This document shows positions 53,911-64,000 of a stretch of DNA of 64,000 bases, in pieces. Under the pieces are notes generated by a model, which saw only the letters and a list, made by a program, of their open reading frames with translations, had not been told where the DNA came from and did not search any database. The first letter of the stretch is position 1. Every line of letters begins with the position of its first letter. This stretch comes from Amanita rubescens (taxonomy: Eukaryota > Basidiomycota > Agaricomycetes > Agaricales > Amanitaceae), in the NCBI GenBank assembly GCA_015039365.1, contig WION01000017.1:124001-188000 (forward strand). Reading direction: 5' to 3'. Both the position numbers and the translations under genes were made by a program.

Positions 53911-55756
53911 CCGCTGGGGACTTATAAATGTTGACGTCCCCGTCAACCTGCGTCGCGTCGGTGGATGAATGAGATGGGATGTCGGAAGCGAGGGAGGGAT
54001 GTCGGTAGATCAGCGGAGGCCGGTGGTGGTGTAGACGAGTGTTGGCTGGTTCCGATTGTGCGTAGGTAGTTGATGATTCAGAAGAGGAGTCGGCAGTGGT
54101 AGTAGGGGCTCAGTGGTCGTCAGCGGTCTCGGAATTGGCCTCGGTGGTAACCGGTGTGATGCGGAAGTGCTCGGGGGTGTGCGTGAATTCTCGGGTAGTC
54201 TGCAGCAAGGATAGTGTGTGGTGACCAACAACAGAGGGCGGCAGGGATTGGCTAGGAATGGTCCGATTCAGTTTTGAGCTTATTACCTTCGGTAACTAAC
54301 AACGAAGCGCCTAGGGATACTCGATCCCGATTCAGTTTTGAGCTTATTCCCTTCGGTAACTGACAACGAAGCGCCTATGGATATCCCTACCGCTTCCCTA
54401 CCTCCTTCTGTGCTGGCGACAAAGCTCGGAGGTCGTTGGCGGTGTCGGTATTCGTCGGTGTGATGCAGTGGCTGTCGGAACGTGGGTTGAGCTGCAGTGG
54501 TGCCGGTAGTGACGAGACATGATGTTGAGGGTCCGATGAGCGTGAAAGGTGGCCGGAGAACTGAATACGGCTTCACCGTATGCCTATCCTGGGGAGAAAA
54601 GAAAAAAATGATGAAAAAAAATGATCCAGACTTGCGTGCGTGGGCTCGGAGGCTGTTGGCGGTCTCGGCGGTCTCGGCGTGATGTGGCAGCTGTCGGGAT
54701 GTAGGGGAGGGTCGTGTCAAGGGTGCAGGATAGTCGGCAACAGTCGGTGTGGTGTGGTTGTCGTCCTTGGGGCTGAAGATGAAAGGTGCGTACGTTATAT
54801 CCATTATCCGAGACATCCCAGCATCCCCCACATTCCATTTGAGCTTCAAGGCGATACGGGTCTGCAGGAACGGTGCCGGTAGCGATAAGGTGTGCTGTTG
54901 AGGTCCGGTGAACGTGAAGCGTGGCCGTTTGAACGAATATGGCTACGCCGTATGCCTATCCTGGGGAGAAAAGAAAAAAAGACTAAAAAAAAAAAGAAGG
55001 TCGACTCGCGTTTGTAGGTGAGATGGCGCCAGTATAAGCTGGGGTACTGATGGCGTCCGAGAGACATGGGACGTGGCGGCGGAGGGCTGTGGCAAGTACG
55101 AGATGTGAAACGAGAGGAGGGAGCGCGGTCTACACGTGTTGGCGAAGCAGATAAGGTGGCAATAAGGAAGGGTCGGGTTGGGGTAGGAGTGAACGGGTAT
55201 CATTCAGGGTGCGGCTGGCGTGGCTGGTAGATGCTGCAAATCGGCTGTGGATGGGCTGTGACAGGAGCTGATGGGGTGCGACGGGTTCCGATAAGGCTGC
55301 GGCAGGCCGTAGATGGGCCTAATAGAATCCGATGACTGTAGGTGTCAAGCAGCGGGGTGCGACGCAGAAGTGGTGCACGAGGCAGACATGTGCTGCAAGG
55401 CGATGCGTGCGGATGGGCTGCGATGGTGACTGATGGGATCCGATAAGCTCCGATAAGGCTGTGGCCGGTTGTAGACATCGAGCAGCAGGGCACAAGCATT
55501 CGGGGCAATGCATGGCTGGTAGACGAGAGCTGATGAGGGCCAGTGGCAAGTAGCAGCGGTGTTGTGCATGTCGGCGGGATGGAATGCAGAAACGGCGCGT
55601 TTGGCGGTAACCAGGAGATGTATCCGAGTTGGGAATGAGCCGATGGGGCCGTCCAATAGAATGAGGCCTCCGGGGCCGTATGTGAATAGAAATGAGCGTA
55701 GCTGAGTGCGATCGAAGCTGGACCGAGCGGTGGGCTCCAGTTGAAACAACGCAAGA

Positions 55757-56090
55757 GAGGCTGACTTGGGGTGCAGCCTCCGAGATGCGATGCGGCCGGC
55801 GAGTTCGGCAGCACCGAAAGGTGCTCGTCCGAGCTCGGTCGCACTCGTTGACTCTCGGAACATAGATGCGAAGTGCGGGGGAGAAGAAGATGTATATCCG
55901 AACTAACTACGACAGTATATGTACTCGGTGCCTCATGTAAACTACGTGCGTACGGTCCGAAACGTACCGGGTTCCGAGTCTCAGAGCTCGGTGCGAGACT
56001 TCCGAGGTCGTGGATCCAAGCCGAGGTTGCGGTGATGTTTCGGAGATGTTTCAGTATCGGTTCCAGCATAGCCGGAACCGACACGTTACA
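55757..56090 (-). repeat. LTR-like repeat, copy 2
   Basis: Differs from copy 1 by one substitution (GGAACATAG versus GGAACGTAG) and one missing T. It abuts the right 295-bp repeat. Confidence 0.8.
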
Positions 56091-56402
56091 ACGTCTCCCA
56101 TTTTTACGATCTTCGTCAATAGAGCGCCACTTTGACTCGCAGGTCTTGTAATATATCATGTGGTCATCATGTTTATTCCCTGGTATGACGCGAACATTGT
56201 CCCTCTCTGCCAACGCCATCACAAGCTCCTGAAACGGAGTTTGAACAGCGATATCCCCAACAGAGCCGATTGATTCCGCTGGAGGATGGGGGCCAACGAA
56301 GAGACTGTAGAATACTTTTTTCTTCTTGAAAGTAAATTTCATTGCCAACTTGTGGAACACGCCACTCTCTGCCGCACCTCCACAATCAGCTATAGTATTC
56401 AT
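56091..56402 (-). pseudogene. Separated 5' end of the JmjC gene
   Basis: From the ATG at 56,400-56,402 the minus strand reads MNTIADCGGAAESGVFHKLA and continues into the sequence shared with 53,532-53,281. The frame then runs into the LTR-like repeat, giving a chimeric open frame with no domain. This is probably the original start of the JmjC gene with its promoter. Confidence 0.7.
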
Positions 56403-56882
56403 GCACCGTAAGGAAATCACTCCTACCAACAGTATCAGCTGTTATGTCTCCGTTGAAAGTGTTGCAGTATATTTCCGACATTTCTAGTTCCGTTTTACCT
56501 TTTCTCGAGTTCTGACTCTGTTCTGGTTCGAGTACGCTGATGGCGACAAATAAATACAAATATCCCCAATGACTCGATCAAAGTTGAACATTGAACAATG
56601 ATCCGATTTCGCGGCACATACTAGTAATGGGGTATACATAACAGAAAGCACAAGTATTCAAACTACATGTTAAACTCGGATTAGTTCATCTACGGTAACC
56701 CAACTGCCAAGCCTGATGGATATGCGAACATCACGGTAACCTTCGTGAAGTTTATAAGTTAGTCTTAGAGAAATGGATGACTAGTTGAATGGCCAGTTTG
56801 ATCGGCGGTTGTGTGACAACCATCACCTGTAGGCCACCAAGCGGCAGTTCCTAGGCTGCATCTACTCACTAATTCAGGCTTT
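56403..56882. other. Intergenic, 5' flank of the JmjC gene
   Basis: No open frame or repeat of note. It probably contains the original JmjC promoter. Confidence 0.4.
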
Positions 56883-57901
56883 CAGCAGGAACAAAAATTC
56901 AAGCCATTTGTAGCCAGAACTGGGATGTGTTTAGAGCGCGAGAAGGCCCTGACTGCATTACATACTAGTTCAAATATTAAAGTAGGGGATAGGTACCCTC
57001 TGTCCACCTCCAAACGATAGGCCGTGGGCCAACGAGGGGAAGTCGCCTCTTTTGTGGGTCTTCTTGAGGCAATCGGGGTGGGCGTCGGCAGCCTTGTCCA
57101 AAAGCTTAAGCACCTCGTCGTGCACCTGCGTCCACCCCTCGGTATCCCTGGGCCACCCCAGGAGGACACCCACGATGCGGCCTTGGCCGTCCAGCAAGAG
57201 GTGCGTTGTGCTGCCGCGGCTACGTCAACAAGGCGCAAGCGAATCACAAGCTGCCACCTACCGGCCGTCCCAAGGAAAACGCGTCATGCCGTAGTCTCCT
57301 TCAAGCTCCGAGACGGTGAAGACGCGCTGTGGTAAATCGGCAACTCGTTTCCCTATCCAACCTGCCTTTGTAACGTTGATGACAGAGGGTAGGCTGTGAT
57401 CCACGTAGATGACGTCCTGTGCCGTCTCTAGCCGCCGCTTCTTCGCAACGTGCTTATCGTCGGTCCCCTCAGCCTCCTGCTGGGCGTGTCGCCTCCTTCT
57501 TTTGCGATTGGCAGAAGCGAGCCTAGCCTTTTGCCTATTTCCTAATACAGGTTCAATAGGCGCCGGGGGGAGGGGCGTTCAGCGCCGACGTTGAACCCAG
57601 AGCCTTGGGCAGATACGATGTCCTCGCCACAGCCGCTGCTGGGGCCCTCGACATCGGAAAGTGGTTCCTCAAACAGGTCCCTAAATTGTCGCTCACGGAG
57701 GGACTGGATACTAGGGCATTCGGCCCCAGTGTTGGCCTGGATGGAAGGAGCAGGCACAAGGCCCACGTCATCGCCACTGCCAAAGTCCTCTGCATCCGAA
57801 AGAGGGCCTTCAAATATATCCACAAGCCGTCGCTCGTAGAAGAATTGATCAATGGACAGCGTCCTTGAGGCAATCGAGCGCCCTCGTGGAGCCATGCGCA
57901 T
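56883..57901 (-). pseudogene. Gene of an unknown basidiomycete family, frameshifted
   Basis: ATG at 57,899-57,901. The first part is acidic with two related segments (RRLVDIFEGPLSDAEDFGSG and RQFRDLFEEPLSDVEGPSSG). At a C-rich run near 57,565 the frame must change to continue with PVLGNRQKARLASANRKRRR, IYVDHSLPSVINVTKAGW and RFPWDGR. A 42-nt intron (57,220-57,261) leads to HLLLDGQGRIVGVLLGWPRD and HKRGDFPSLAHGLSFGGGQ. A 44-nt intron may follow (56,953-56,996), with a degenerate end. The pattern of a His-Lys-Arg-Gly-Asp motif and Gly-Gly-Gly-Gln is one I associate with a repeated hypothetical family of Agaricomycetes; no function is known to me. Confidence 0.6.
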
Positions 57902-57979
57902 GAATGGGGCTGTAAAACGGCATCAGCATGTAGAAACACAGCCAAGGGTAGGGAGGTGCAGAGGCAGTAGAGGGGCCTA

Positions 57980-58215
57980 GGGATGCTGCTCATCGTCGCT
58001 CCACCACGCAGGCATGGGTGGCAGTGACAGGGTCGCCACTTGCCACTTTGCGAACGGGCTTCACAATTCAAGCCTCAAACTGTGCATAAATGAGCGAGGG
58101 ATGCAGTCCAATGTCGCTCCACCACGCAGGCATGGATGGCAGTGACAGGGTCGCCACTTGCCTCTATGTGAGCGGGCTTCACTAGTCAAACTGCAGTACA
58201 CTGGCTAACTTAACT
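57980..58215. repeat. Tandem duplication of 118 bp
   Basis: GGGATGC at 57,980 and 58,098 each begin a unit holding GTCGCTCCACCACGCAGGCA and CAGTGACAGGGTCGCCACTT. The second unit has several substitutions and a short deletion. No coding role is seen. Confidence 0.85.
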
Positions 58216-58987
58216 TCGTGCATGGCTCAGGGAAGGAGCAGCAGGAGACTGAAGACACCGTACTCACCAGACGTAGGCACCCGATGAGCTAACGATGGCG
58301 AAAGATGCTCTTCACCAGCCATTCGGTATGAGACCTATTATTCAGTCAGGCGAGAAGTGATGCCTAACCCTGTCCTTTCTGCGTGCGGTGGAAAGGATGA
58401 GAGGGCGAGGAGAGAAGAAGAGGCTTATTGAAGGCGAAGGGGAAAAGATGGTGCGTGACGCGTGACACACTCATGTAGCGACATTATTAAGGGGGTTATA
58501 ATTTATTGTGATAATAATATGCGACCTGGAGCCGGGAAGTTAGTAACGACACCTTCCGAGGCGGCAAGTCATGGATCCATGTCGAAGTGAAAAAAAAAGA
58601 TGCTGTCTCGGACGCAAAGCAACGACAGATGGCACATCAAGAGCAGACTTTGGATCCAGATCAGAGAAAAGCAATTCACAACGGGTACACGCCGTGATTT
58701 ACTGTTAAACTAGTCTGTTCAAGTTCAGAATCTCGGTTCCCACGAAGAAGGGCATCGAGAAATAGACGGGCCGATAACTCAGCAAAACGACAGATTGGTA
58801 CAACAACTGCATATGCAATATCGAAGGTACGATACAAGGCCTGAACTCATAAGAACGACATAAAATAGAATAAATCAAGGAACGAGAAGTAGGTCACGGC
58901 CGTGAATAGAGGAAGTGCACTGCTCGGGTGCCACTGCGAACGTCCCACTTTGAGATAAGTTGATTTCACTTTCAAAATTTCGGAAGG
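58216..58987. other. Intergenic stretch, downstream of the deaminase gene
   Basis: No recognisable gene. It probably includes the 3' untranslated region of the minus-strand gene that ends at 58,988. Confidence 0.4.
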
Positions 58988-61759
58988 CTAAGGTACGAGG
59001 ATGATGCGTTCGGTTTCGTTGAAGAGTTTGCTCTGCGGGGGAATGTAGCCGGAACTCGTGTTGCTTTCATTTGAGTCGCTTAGTCCGGAGTTACTCGGAT
59101 GGCGGCCGTGGCGAGAGCCACCATTGACTGGTCTAAGACGAACGAGTTCGGTTCGTACATGAGCCTCATAAACGTCAACCATGTGCTTCAAGACCTCGAA
59201 GGGAAGCCACGACGGCAGCTCCACGTCATAAAGGGTTTTATGACGCCCGCGTACGCTGAAGGTTGAATCGTCCCCAGAATGATAGCGAAGCCATACCATC
59301 AAGTCCCAGCAGACTGGGCAGCACAGCCTGGACACCGAGACTTGCTTGGTGTCCATTGCCTAAAAGCTCTGGGTTAGCTCGTCGTGGGGCAAGAAGTGGA
59401 CGACAGGGATGGTACCTTGCAAATCTTCAAGAGCTCTTGGTTCTCTGCTGTAATGGGAATTCCCATCCTGTGGTAGTATTTTGCAATCGCTACCAAAATC
59501 GCCTCACAGTGTAGGCATCCATGAAATAAGCCATGGGACTGTGGCTTCATTCCAGTTGAACCTTTAGTATCGTCTCTGATTCGGAGCAGCAAGAATTGTT
59601 CATAGATTCTATGATACGATCCTTTATCCTCGGCTTGTTGGTACGCTAACAGATGATTCACGAGACAAGTTACAGTCTTTGAAGCCTCTTTGGTACCCAT
59701 GATCTCATTGATTAACGTCGTTATAGCGTCCCAGGAACCGACGTAGGGTTTCGAGCGCACTATGCCAAGGGAACGGATTGCGATCTTCTGACCATTGGGA
59801 AATTTCTTTTCAGCTTGCTTTTCCAGCGCTCGCTTCGCTGCAAAGTGGCTCACCAAGGTCCTGATCCACGTGCTGAGGACCAAGCCCAATTCGCCTGGAC
59901 TAATAGCCATTGCCGAACGCGCCATCTCGACAGCCTCCTCGCCCTGCTCATCCCGCTCGAACTCGTCGGGCTCTTCATCTTCGTCCCGGTCCTGGTTATT
60001 ATCTGTAGATGCATCTGAGACCCCAGATGCCGATGTGACCGCTGCCGCTGATGTAGCCGCTGATGTAGCCACCGATGTAGCCGCCGATGTAGCCGCCAAT
60101 GTAGCCGCCGATGTAGCCGCCGATGTAGCCGCCGATGTAGCCGCCGATGTAGCCACCAATTTGACCTGGGAGGTCCGAATTATCTTACATTTCAAGGCGT
60201 ATGCTTCGTATTTCTCCACGTGGTTAATGTTGGGCATCGTCAGTTGCCCTATCGAATGAGATAGGCAGGACAGATGGCGCGTCAACGTTCTGCTGTGAGC
60301 AATGACGAGTAATGCTCGGGAGATGGGGATAATGGCATCTACATGTTTCTTCACTTCACTCCAGCTGCTGCTGCTGCTGCTGCCTTTCATAGACTCGGAC
60401 AGCCTCGCCAACGCAACTGCAAAGCCAATGAGAAGACAAACGAAAAGGTAATGGAAATCTTTGACTGTCGCTTTGCAATATACGCCCTTGCCCTTGGCTG
60501 CTTGTTGAAGGCATGCGATATCTGGACCAGGACAGGGATGAAATGACATCATGGCAGGGGCGTACTCCACGAGTCTTTTTAATGACTGATTCGAGTCAAT
60601 AAACTTGCTAAGGGCCTCGTCTGGTTCAACATCGTCATCGGGAAAAGAGACGCGTCCCAACGCTTGTTCATCAATATTTGCGAGGGCGTAGATTAGGCCT
60701 TGAGCAGACCAGTGGGTAATTCGCCGATACAGCTTCCTCCAGCAGCTGAGGATGATATAAGTGTAGAAATGGGCTTCATATTGAGAATGCTCCGAACGAG
60801 CTTCTTTAACCGCATTGTCTGCTTCAGCATCTCGAGAATGCTCCGAACAAGCTTCTTTAACCGCATCGTCTGCTTCGGCATCTTGAGAATGCTCCGAACA
60901 AGCTTCTTTAACCGCATCGTCTGCTTCAGCATCTTGAGAATGCTCCGAACAAGCTTCTTTAACCGCATCGTCTGCTTCAGCATCTTGAGATTGCTGCGAA
61001 CAAGCTTCTTTGGCCGCCTTAGATGCCTCAGCACATTCAGAATGCTCCGTCAGATATGAACAAATCGTATTTGCATGGGACCCCAGGATTCGTTTCCTTC
61101 TCAGATACACGCTCAGTTAGATTAGAATGGGATGATAATTAATTAAAAACTCACTTCCGGATCTGCTTGAGTTTTTCGAGTGCTATGTCAAACTGTCCCA
61201 GCCGAACATGAGGCCATAAGTCTTCGCCCTCAGGAAAGTGGAGGAAGATAGGGCCTTGAGCAGAGACGACATCGTCATGACGGGGATTTTTCATGGTGGC
61301 GAACATGTTGTCGTTCGAGAGTTCATAGGCCCCTTCTATGGAGTTATCGTCATGATCTCCCTCCTTTTGCTGACCCTGGTCAGGTCCCTGAATTAAACGT
61401 CAATTGATTGAGTTGAGCGGGGCTTCGCACAGAATAATACTAACGTCCTCGTAACGGTCCTGTACTAGAGGAACAGCGGCTATGATTTCATGATCTGTGA
61501 CTAGAATAGTCGTCATCGCGTCCGTGAACTTTTGACGAGGGGGCAGCTTCTCGATCTTTTTCGCATGCTCATCTTCCAGCGATGGGTAACCTACGTCAGA
61601 ATTGATAGTTCGAATGAAACGGAGAAGGGCGAGTAGATTGCGGAATTTGTCATGGAGACGGAGATTTTCGGCCGCGTCTGGCAGGGGTTGATTTGGAGAC
61701 GTTTCCTCGTCGCTGGCTGGAGGCAAGTCGTAGCTCACTGGAAGGTCCTGAGCGTCCAT
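58988..61759 (-). CDS. OTT_1508-like deaminase-fold protein, four exons, 871 aa
   Basis: Exons 61,759-61,445, 61,387-61,155, 61,111-59,416 and 59,359-58,988 join in frame through introns of 57, 43 and 56 nt with GT/AG ends; the coding length is 2,616 nt. The C-terminal part has the zinc-deaminase signature: LHCEAIL (H717, E719) and, after the last intron, LCCPVCW (C762, C765), followed by FSVRGRHKTLYDVELPSWLP. This arrangement matches the OTT_1508-like deaminase family seen in fungi and some intracellular bacteria, members of the nucleic-acid/nucleotide deaminase superfamily. The substrate is unknown. The N-terminal half is helical, with a 17-aa repeat (DAEADDAVKEACSEHSQ, about four copies) and an ATSAATSAA run before an acidic DEDEEPDEFERDE segment. 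The intact zinc site suggests a functional protein. Confidence 0.8.
60785..61010 (-). repeat. 51-bp coding tandem repeat in the deaminase gene
   Basis: Four to five units encoding a 17-residue acidic repeat. Each contains GAATGCTCCGAACAAGCTTC on the plus strand. A second coding repeat of 12 bp (GATGTAGCCGCC) lies at about 60,045-60,155 and encodes the Ala/Thr/Ser run. Confidence 0.9.
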
Positions 61760-63250
61760 GCCTGGGACAAAAGGCCAACAAGAAGAAGAATGGGGCTTGT
61801 GGTGAATGCCACGTCACCGTCAGGAGGAGAGGCGGAGTCTGTCACTGTCAGCACTGTGTCACTGATCGTGAGAATTAGTAGGAGGCCTGCTCTGAGTTGG
61901 ATTGACCAGAAGTTGAAGCCTGTCTTCAAGCCAAAAAAAGACATTAATAGTGGTCGGATGTGCACTCGTAGTGCAACCCTGAAGGCCTGACCCTTGCCCA
62001 GTCTTCGCGGCAACATCTCGATTCCCTGCGTTGATCGAACTGAATTGAATTATTAGTATATCCTATTAGTATTACGTGAACTCCGTTACTGGCACCGCTT
62101 ACAACCACATACAGTAATGCCACGGTGCTCCAAGTTCCTGGCACCGTCACGTCACTCATTCGATCTGGGAAGCGCTTCCAGTTTACGTTGACTCATTTAG
62201 CCGAAATGGAAAGCAAATAACCGACCAGATTTGCTACGTCCGGAACTTCTGGACGGGTCATCCGAGTCCACCCGGCTCATGGAGTGGGCGCGAGAGGAGG
62301 TCGGTCCCACTGCAAGTTGGAATTCGTCGAACAACAGCAGTGTGATAGCAGCAATCATGGACACTACTGTACAACGATGACTTGATAGAATTTTACCGAG
62401 CCTGAGATTCAAATTGAGGCATTGAAGAAGCAGCGGATGGCGCTTCAAGGCGTTCAACGTCGGGTCCATAAGTTCTATCTTGAGGAACTTCAAGTTCCGC
62501 GATAATCCGTCAGGATTTCCGAGGCCTGAAAGGACTCTATAGCCTCTATTGCGCCATCACAATCAACCTGCCAAAACGCTCTTTTATTGTCTCCCTAGAA
62601 TTTCGTGGGCCGTGGCCTCAATTTTATTTTTAAAAAAAAGACATGGATTTACAAAGTTATAATACTTTTCGTACATCTCATAATTGCCTGCACTGCCATA
62701 TATGAAGCTGTGGAAGTGAACATGGCCTCGGACCATGCCACAGTTTCAATGAGGGCGCTGATCGATCTCGGCAACTCCCCGATCGTGAAAAGACGCGCCC
62801 ATCCCGACGCCGTTTTGGGCCTTTCCGCTTTCGGGCATTTCCCTCCACGCCTACCTTCCCCAAACGGAAATGCCACGTGAACGCGCACGGCCCCCAAACC
62901 AAAAGAATAAACACACAACTCATAGCGAGAGACTCCCCTATATAGTCTCGAGCTTCTCTCACCGTCATTCGAGCAAAGCCCTACAAAGAACTTAATTCGA
63001 AGTATTATACTGTGGTGGCACCGTGTGCGCGGCCGAGTCAGTGCCGGACCGTTCAATTGTGACTTGTCCACCGCATCATTTTCCACTCTTGAGTTAGACC
63101 TGGAGTCAAACCTGCCTTTTAACAGGTCTCTTCAACTCAGTGAATTTGTGATATTGGACTCCGATATTCAATTCGGTGGGTTTTCTCTGAATATGCTTCT
63201 CATCTGAATCGTTCTCAGTGAATCTAACGATAGTTGCCAACTCATTAAAC
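61760..63250. other. Intergenic stretch between divergent genes
   Basis: The deaminase gene starts leftward at 61,759 and another gene starts rightward at 63,251. Small open frames in between have no domain or exon support. A TATA-like CTATATAG lies at about 62,938, some 310 bp before the right gene. Confidence 0.4.
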
Positions 63251-63770
63251 ATGCCACCTGCCTTCTCGTTGCCTGTAGGAGCAAAGGATCTGCTTGAGAA
63301 TCGGAGAACCGATGGTAAGTTAGAATTGGCTTACAACAGTAGTTTGTCGTTATTAATGTGAACTCAGTCCCCCTCGGGCCATTTGACGGTCGTGTTGCTG
63401 CTCTTCATCCCCGACATCCTGACTTCTATATTGCTACGCCAAATCAAGAGGACGTGTTCTTACCTCCTGGTCCTTGCAATGTATACGCGAGGTTCGATGG
63501 TCGTTATGGTCTAGATGATCACACGCAATGGCCTCAACCATTTTCCCACTCGGCACCATACCTCTGCTGCATCCCCAAACGTGAAGGACGAGCGGCAGAG
63601 GATTCAATCATGTGGTGGAATCCCACCCATCGAGATTTTGAGCCAACGGTACGCCACGGATGGAATATTGGCATCGGATTCCTGCCTCATCAAGAATTAC
63701 GATCGATGGAACAATGTTGCGAACGACTGAACCAACGAGTGGGGCAATATCGAACAAAACATGATCCCGG
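63251..63770 (+). pseudogene. Unknown-function gene, interrupted by an LTR at 63,771
   Basis: Exon 1 (63,251-63,314, MPPAFSLPVGAKDLLENRR) is joined by a 53-nt intron (GTAAGT...CTCAG) to exon 2 from 63,368. Exon 2 reads PLGPFDGRVAALHPRHPDFY, PPGPCNVYARFDGRYGLDD, SIMWWNPTHRDFEPT and RSMEQCCERLNQRV. A degenerate relative lies at 49,170-49,430, so the family is repeated in this genome. I associate the PPGPC.VYA.F motif with hypothetical proteins common in Agaricomycetes but know no function. After TKHDPG the sequence turns into an LTR-like TGTAACGAG, so the gene is broken or has its 3' part beyond the window. Confidence 0.65.
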
Positions 63771-64000
63771 TGTAACGAGCCGATTCCGGCTACGTTGGAA
63801 CCGATCTCCGAAACCTTCCGAAGCTCCCCGAAGCACTCCGAGCCTATGCTCGATCCCGGAGGATGATCGTTTGTGTTCGGACGCATGCACAGGCCTCGGA
63901 CTCGGTGCAGGATTCATCACATGGTCACCTCATGCCTCCGTAGTATATATACCATTGTGTACGTAGTTGTAGTTAGCAAATTATCACCCCAGCTTCGTTC
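63771..64000 (+). repeat. LTR-like sequence, cut by the window end
   Basis: Starts TGTAACGAGCCGATTCCGGC, with a TATATATACC box at about 63,945 and GTAGTTGTAGTTAGC after it. This is the same layout as the minus strand of the repeats ending at 53,910 and 56,090, but clearly diverged. It is probably the 5' LTR of a gypsy-type element, or a solo LTR, inserted in the gene at 63,251. Confidence 0.65.

Larger units (their letters stand above)
53576..56090. mobile_element. LTR-flanked non-coding insertion in the JmjC gene (2.5 kb)
   Basis: Two direct repeats (53,576-53,910 and 55,757-56,090; two differences seen in about 335 bp) flank 1.85 kb. The minus strand of each repeat starts TGTAACGTGTCGG, like an LTR; the other end (GAGGCTGACTTGG on plus) lacks the expected TG/CA terminus, so the repeats may be truncated. 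The interior has no domain-bearing ORF. It holds a 62-bp tandem duplication (about 54,265-54,385) and a diverged duplication around CGTATGCCTATCCTGGGGAG (54,572 and 54,942). It looks like a non-autonomous LTR element (TRIM/LARD-like). Confidence 0.75.

Noticed and set aside
54283..55203. Several Ser/Pro/Thr-rich frames in the LTR-flanked insertion
   Set aside because: No domain. Frames coincide with internal duplications and poly-A runs.
59795..60259. Plus-strand Ala/Val-rich frame
   Set aside because: Antisense of the 12-bp coding repeat in the deaminase gene.
62605..63086. Two opposite frames of 91 and 145 codons
   Set aside because: No ATG context, splice sites or domain; probably promoter region of the gene at 63,251.

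Overview
The window looks like a transposon-rich segment of a filamentous basidiomycete genome, probably an Agaricomycete; the genus cannot be named from sequence alone. The evidence is many short spliceosomal introns of 42-62 nt, a Plavaka-type DNA transposon, Spt5/KOW-like and JmjC-like genes of kinds I know as expanded in mushroom-forming fungi, an OTT_1508-like deaminase, and a Tf1/sushi-type chromovirus. Coding regions are eukaryotic and many are split or broken. No bacterial operon, CRISPR array or rRNA gene was seen.

Layout. (1) About 1-12,680 is a giant inverted repeat. Arms of about 6.1 kb are almost identical and continue past the left edge. They meet at an asymmetric 464-bp core (6,131-6,594). 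Each arm carries a 200-aa unknown gene and a frameshifted Spt5-like gene, and the right arm runs into a second Spt5-like gene of three exons (12,313-14,563). (2) 14.6-20.3 kb is gene-poor. It holds copies of a repeat with a palindromic core, an almost complete fold-back element with a 7-bp target duplication and pol III-like boxes in both arms (14,737-15,801), a second degenerate fold-back, and LTR/gag remnants. (3) 20,299-30,371 is an apparently intact 10.07-kb Ty1/copia element on the minus strand with an extra upstream ORF. (4) 30.4-33.5 kb is a 154-bp tandem repeat followed by a large array of the palindromic-core repeat. (5) 33.5-34.9 kb is the 3' end of a second copy of the chromovirus found further right. 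(6) 36.36-48.82 kb is a Plavaka transposase gene (minus strand) split by a complete 8,150-bp Ty3/gypsy chromovirus with identical-looking 453-bp LTRs and a 5-bp duplication. (7) 51.9-56.4 kb is a JmjC-like gene cut near its 5' end by an LTR-flanked non-coding insertion bordered by 295-bp direct copies of the gene. (8) 56.9-61.8 kb holds a broken gene of an unknown family and a four-exon deaminase-like gene. (9) At 63,251 a gene of unknown function starts and is interrupted at 63,771 by what appears to be another LTR.

Functionally the window is a nest of mobile elements around lineage-expanded regulatory-type genes (Spt5-like, JmjC, deaminase). The least ordinary items are the giant palindrome with its axis inside a palindromic-core repeat family, the fold-back carrying tRNA-like boxes, the copia element with an extra ORF, the chromovirus with a dual-frame third ORF, and the 295-bp flanking duplication. 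Exon boundaries are read by eye from GT/AG signals and frame continuity. No alignment or database search was run.
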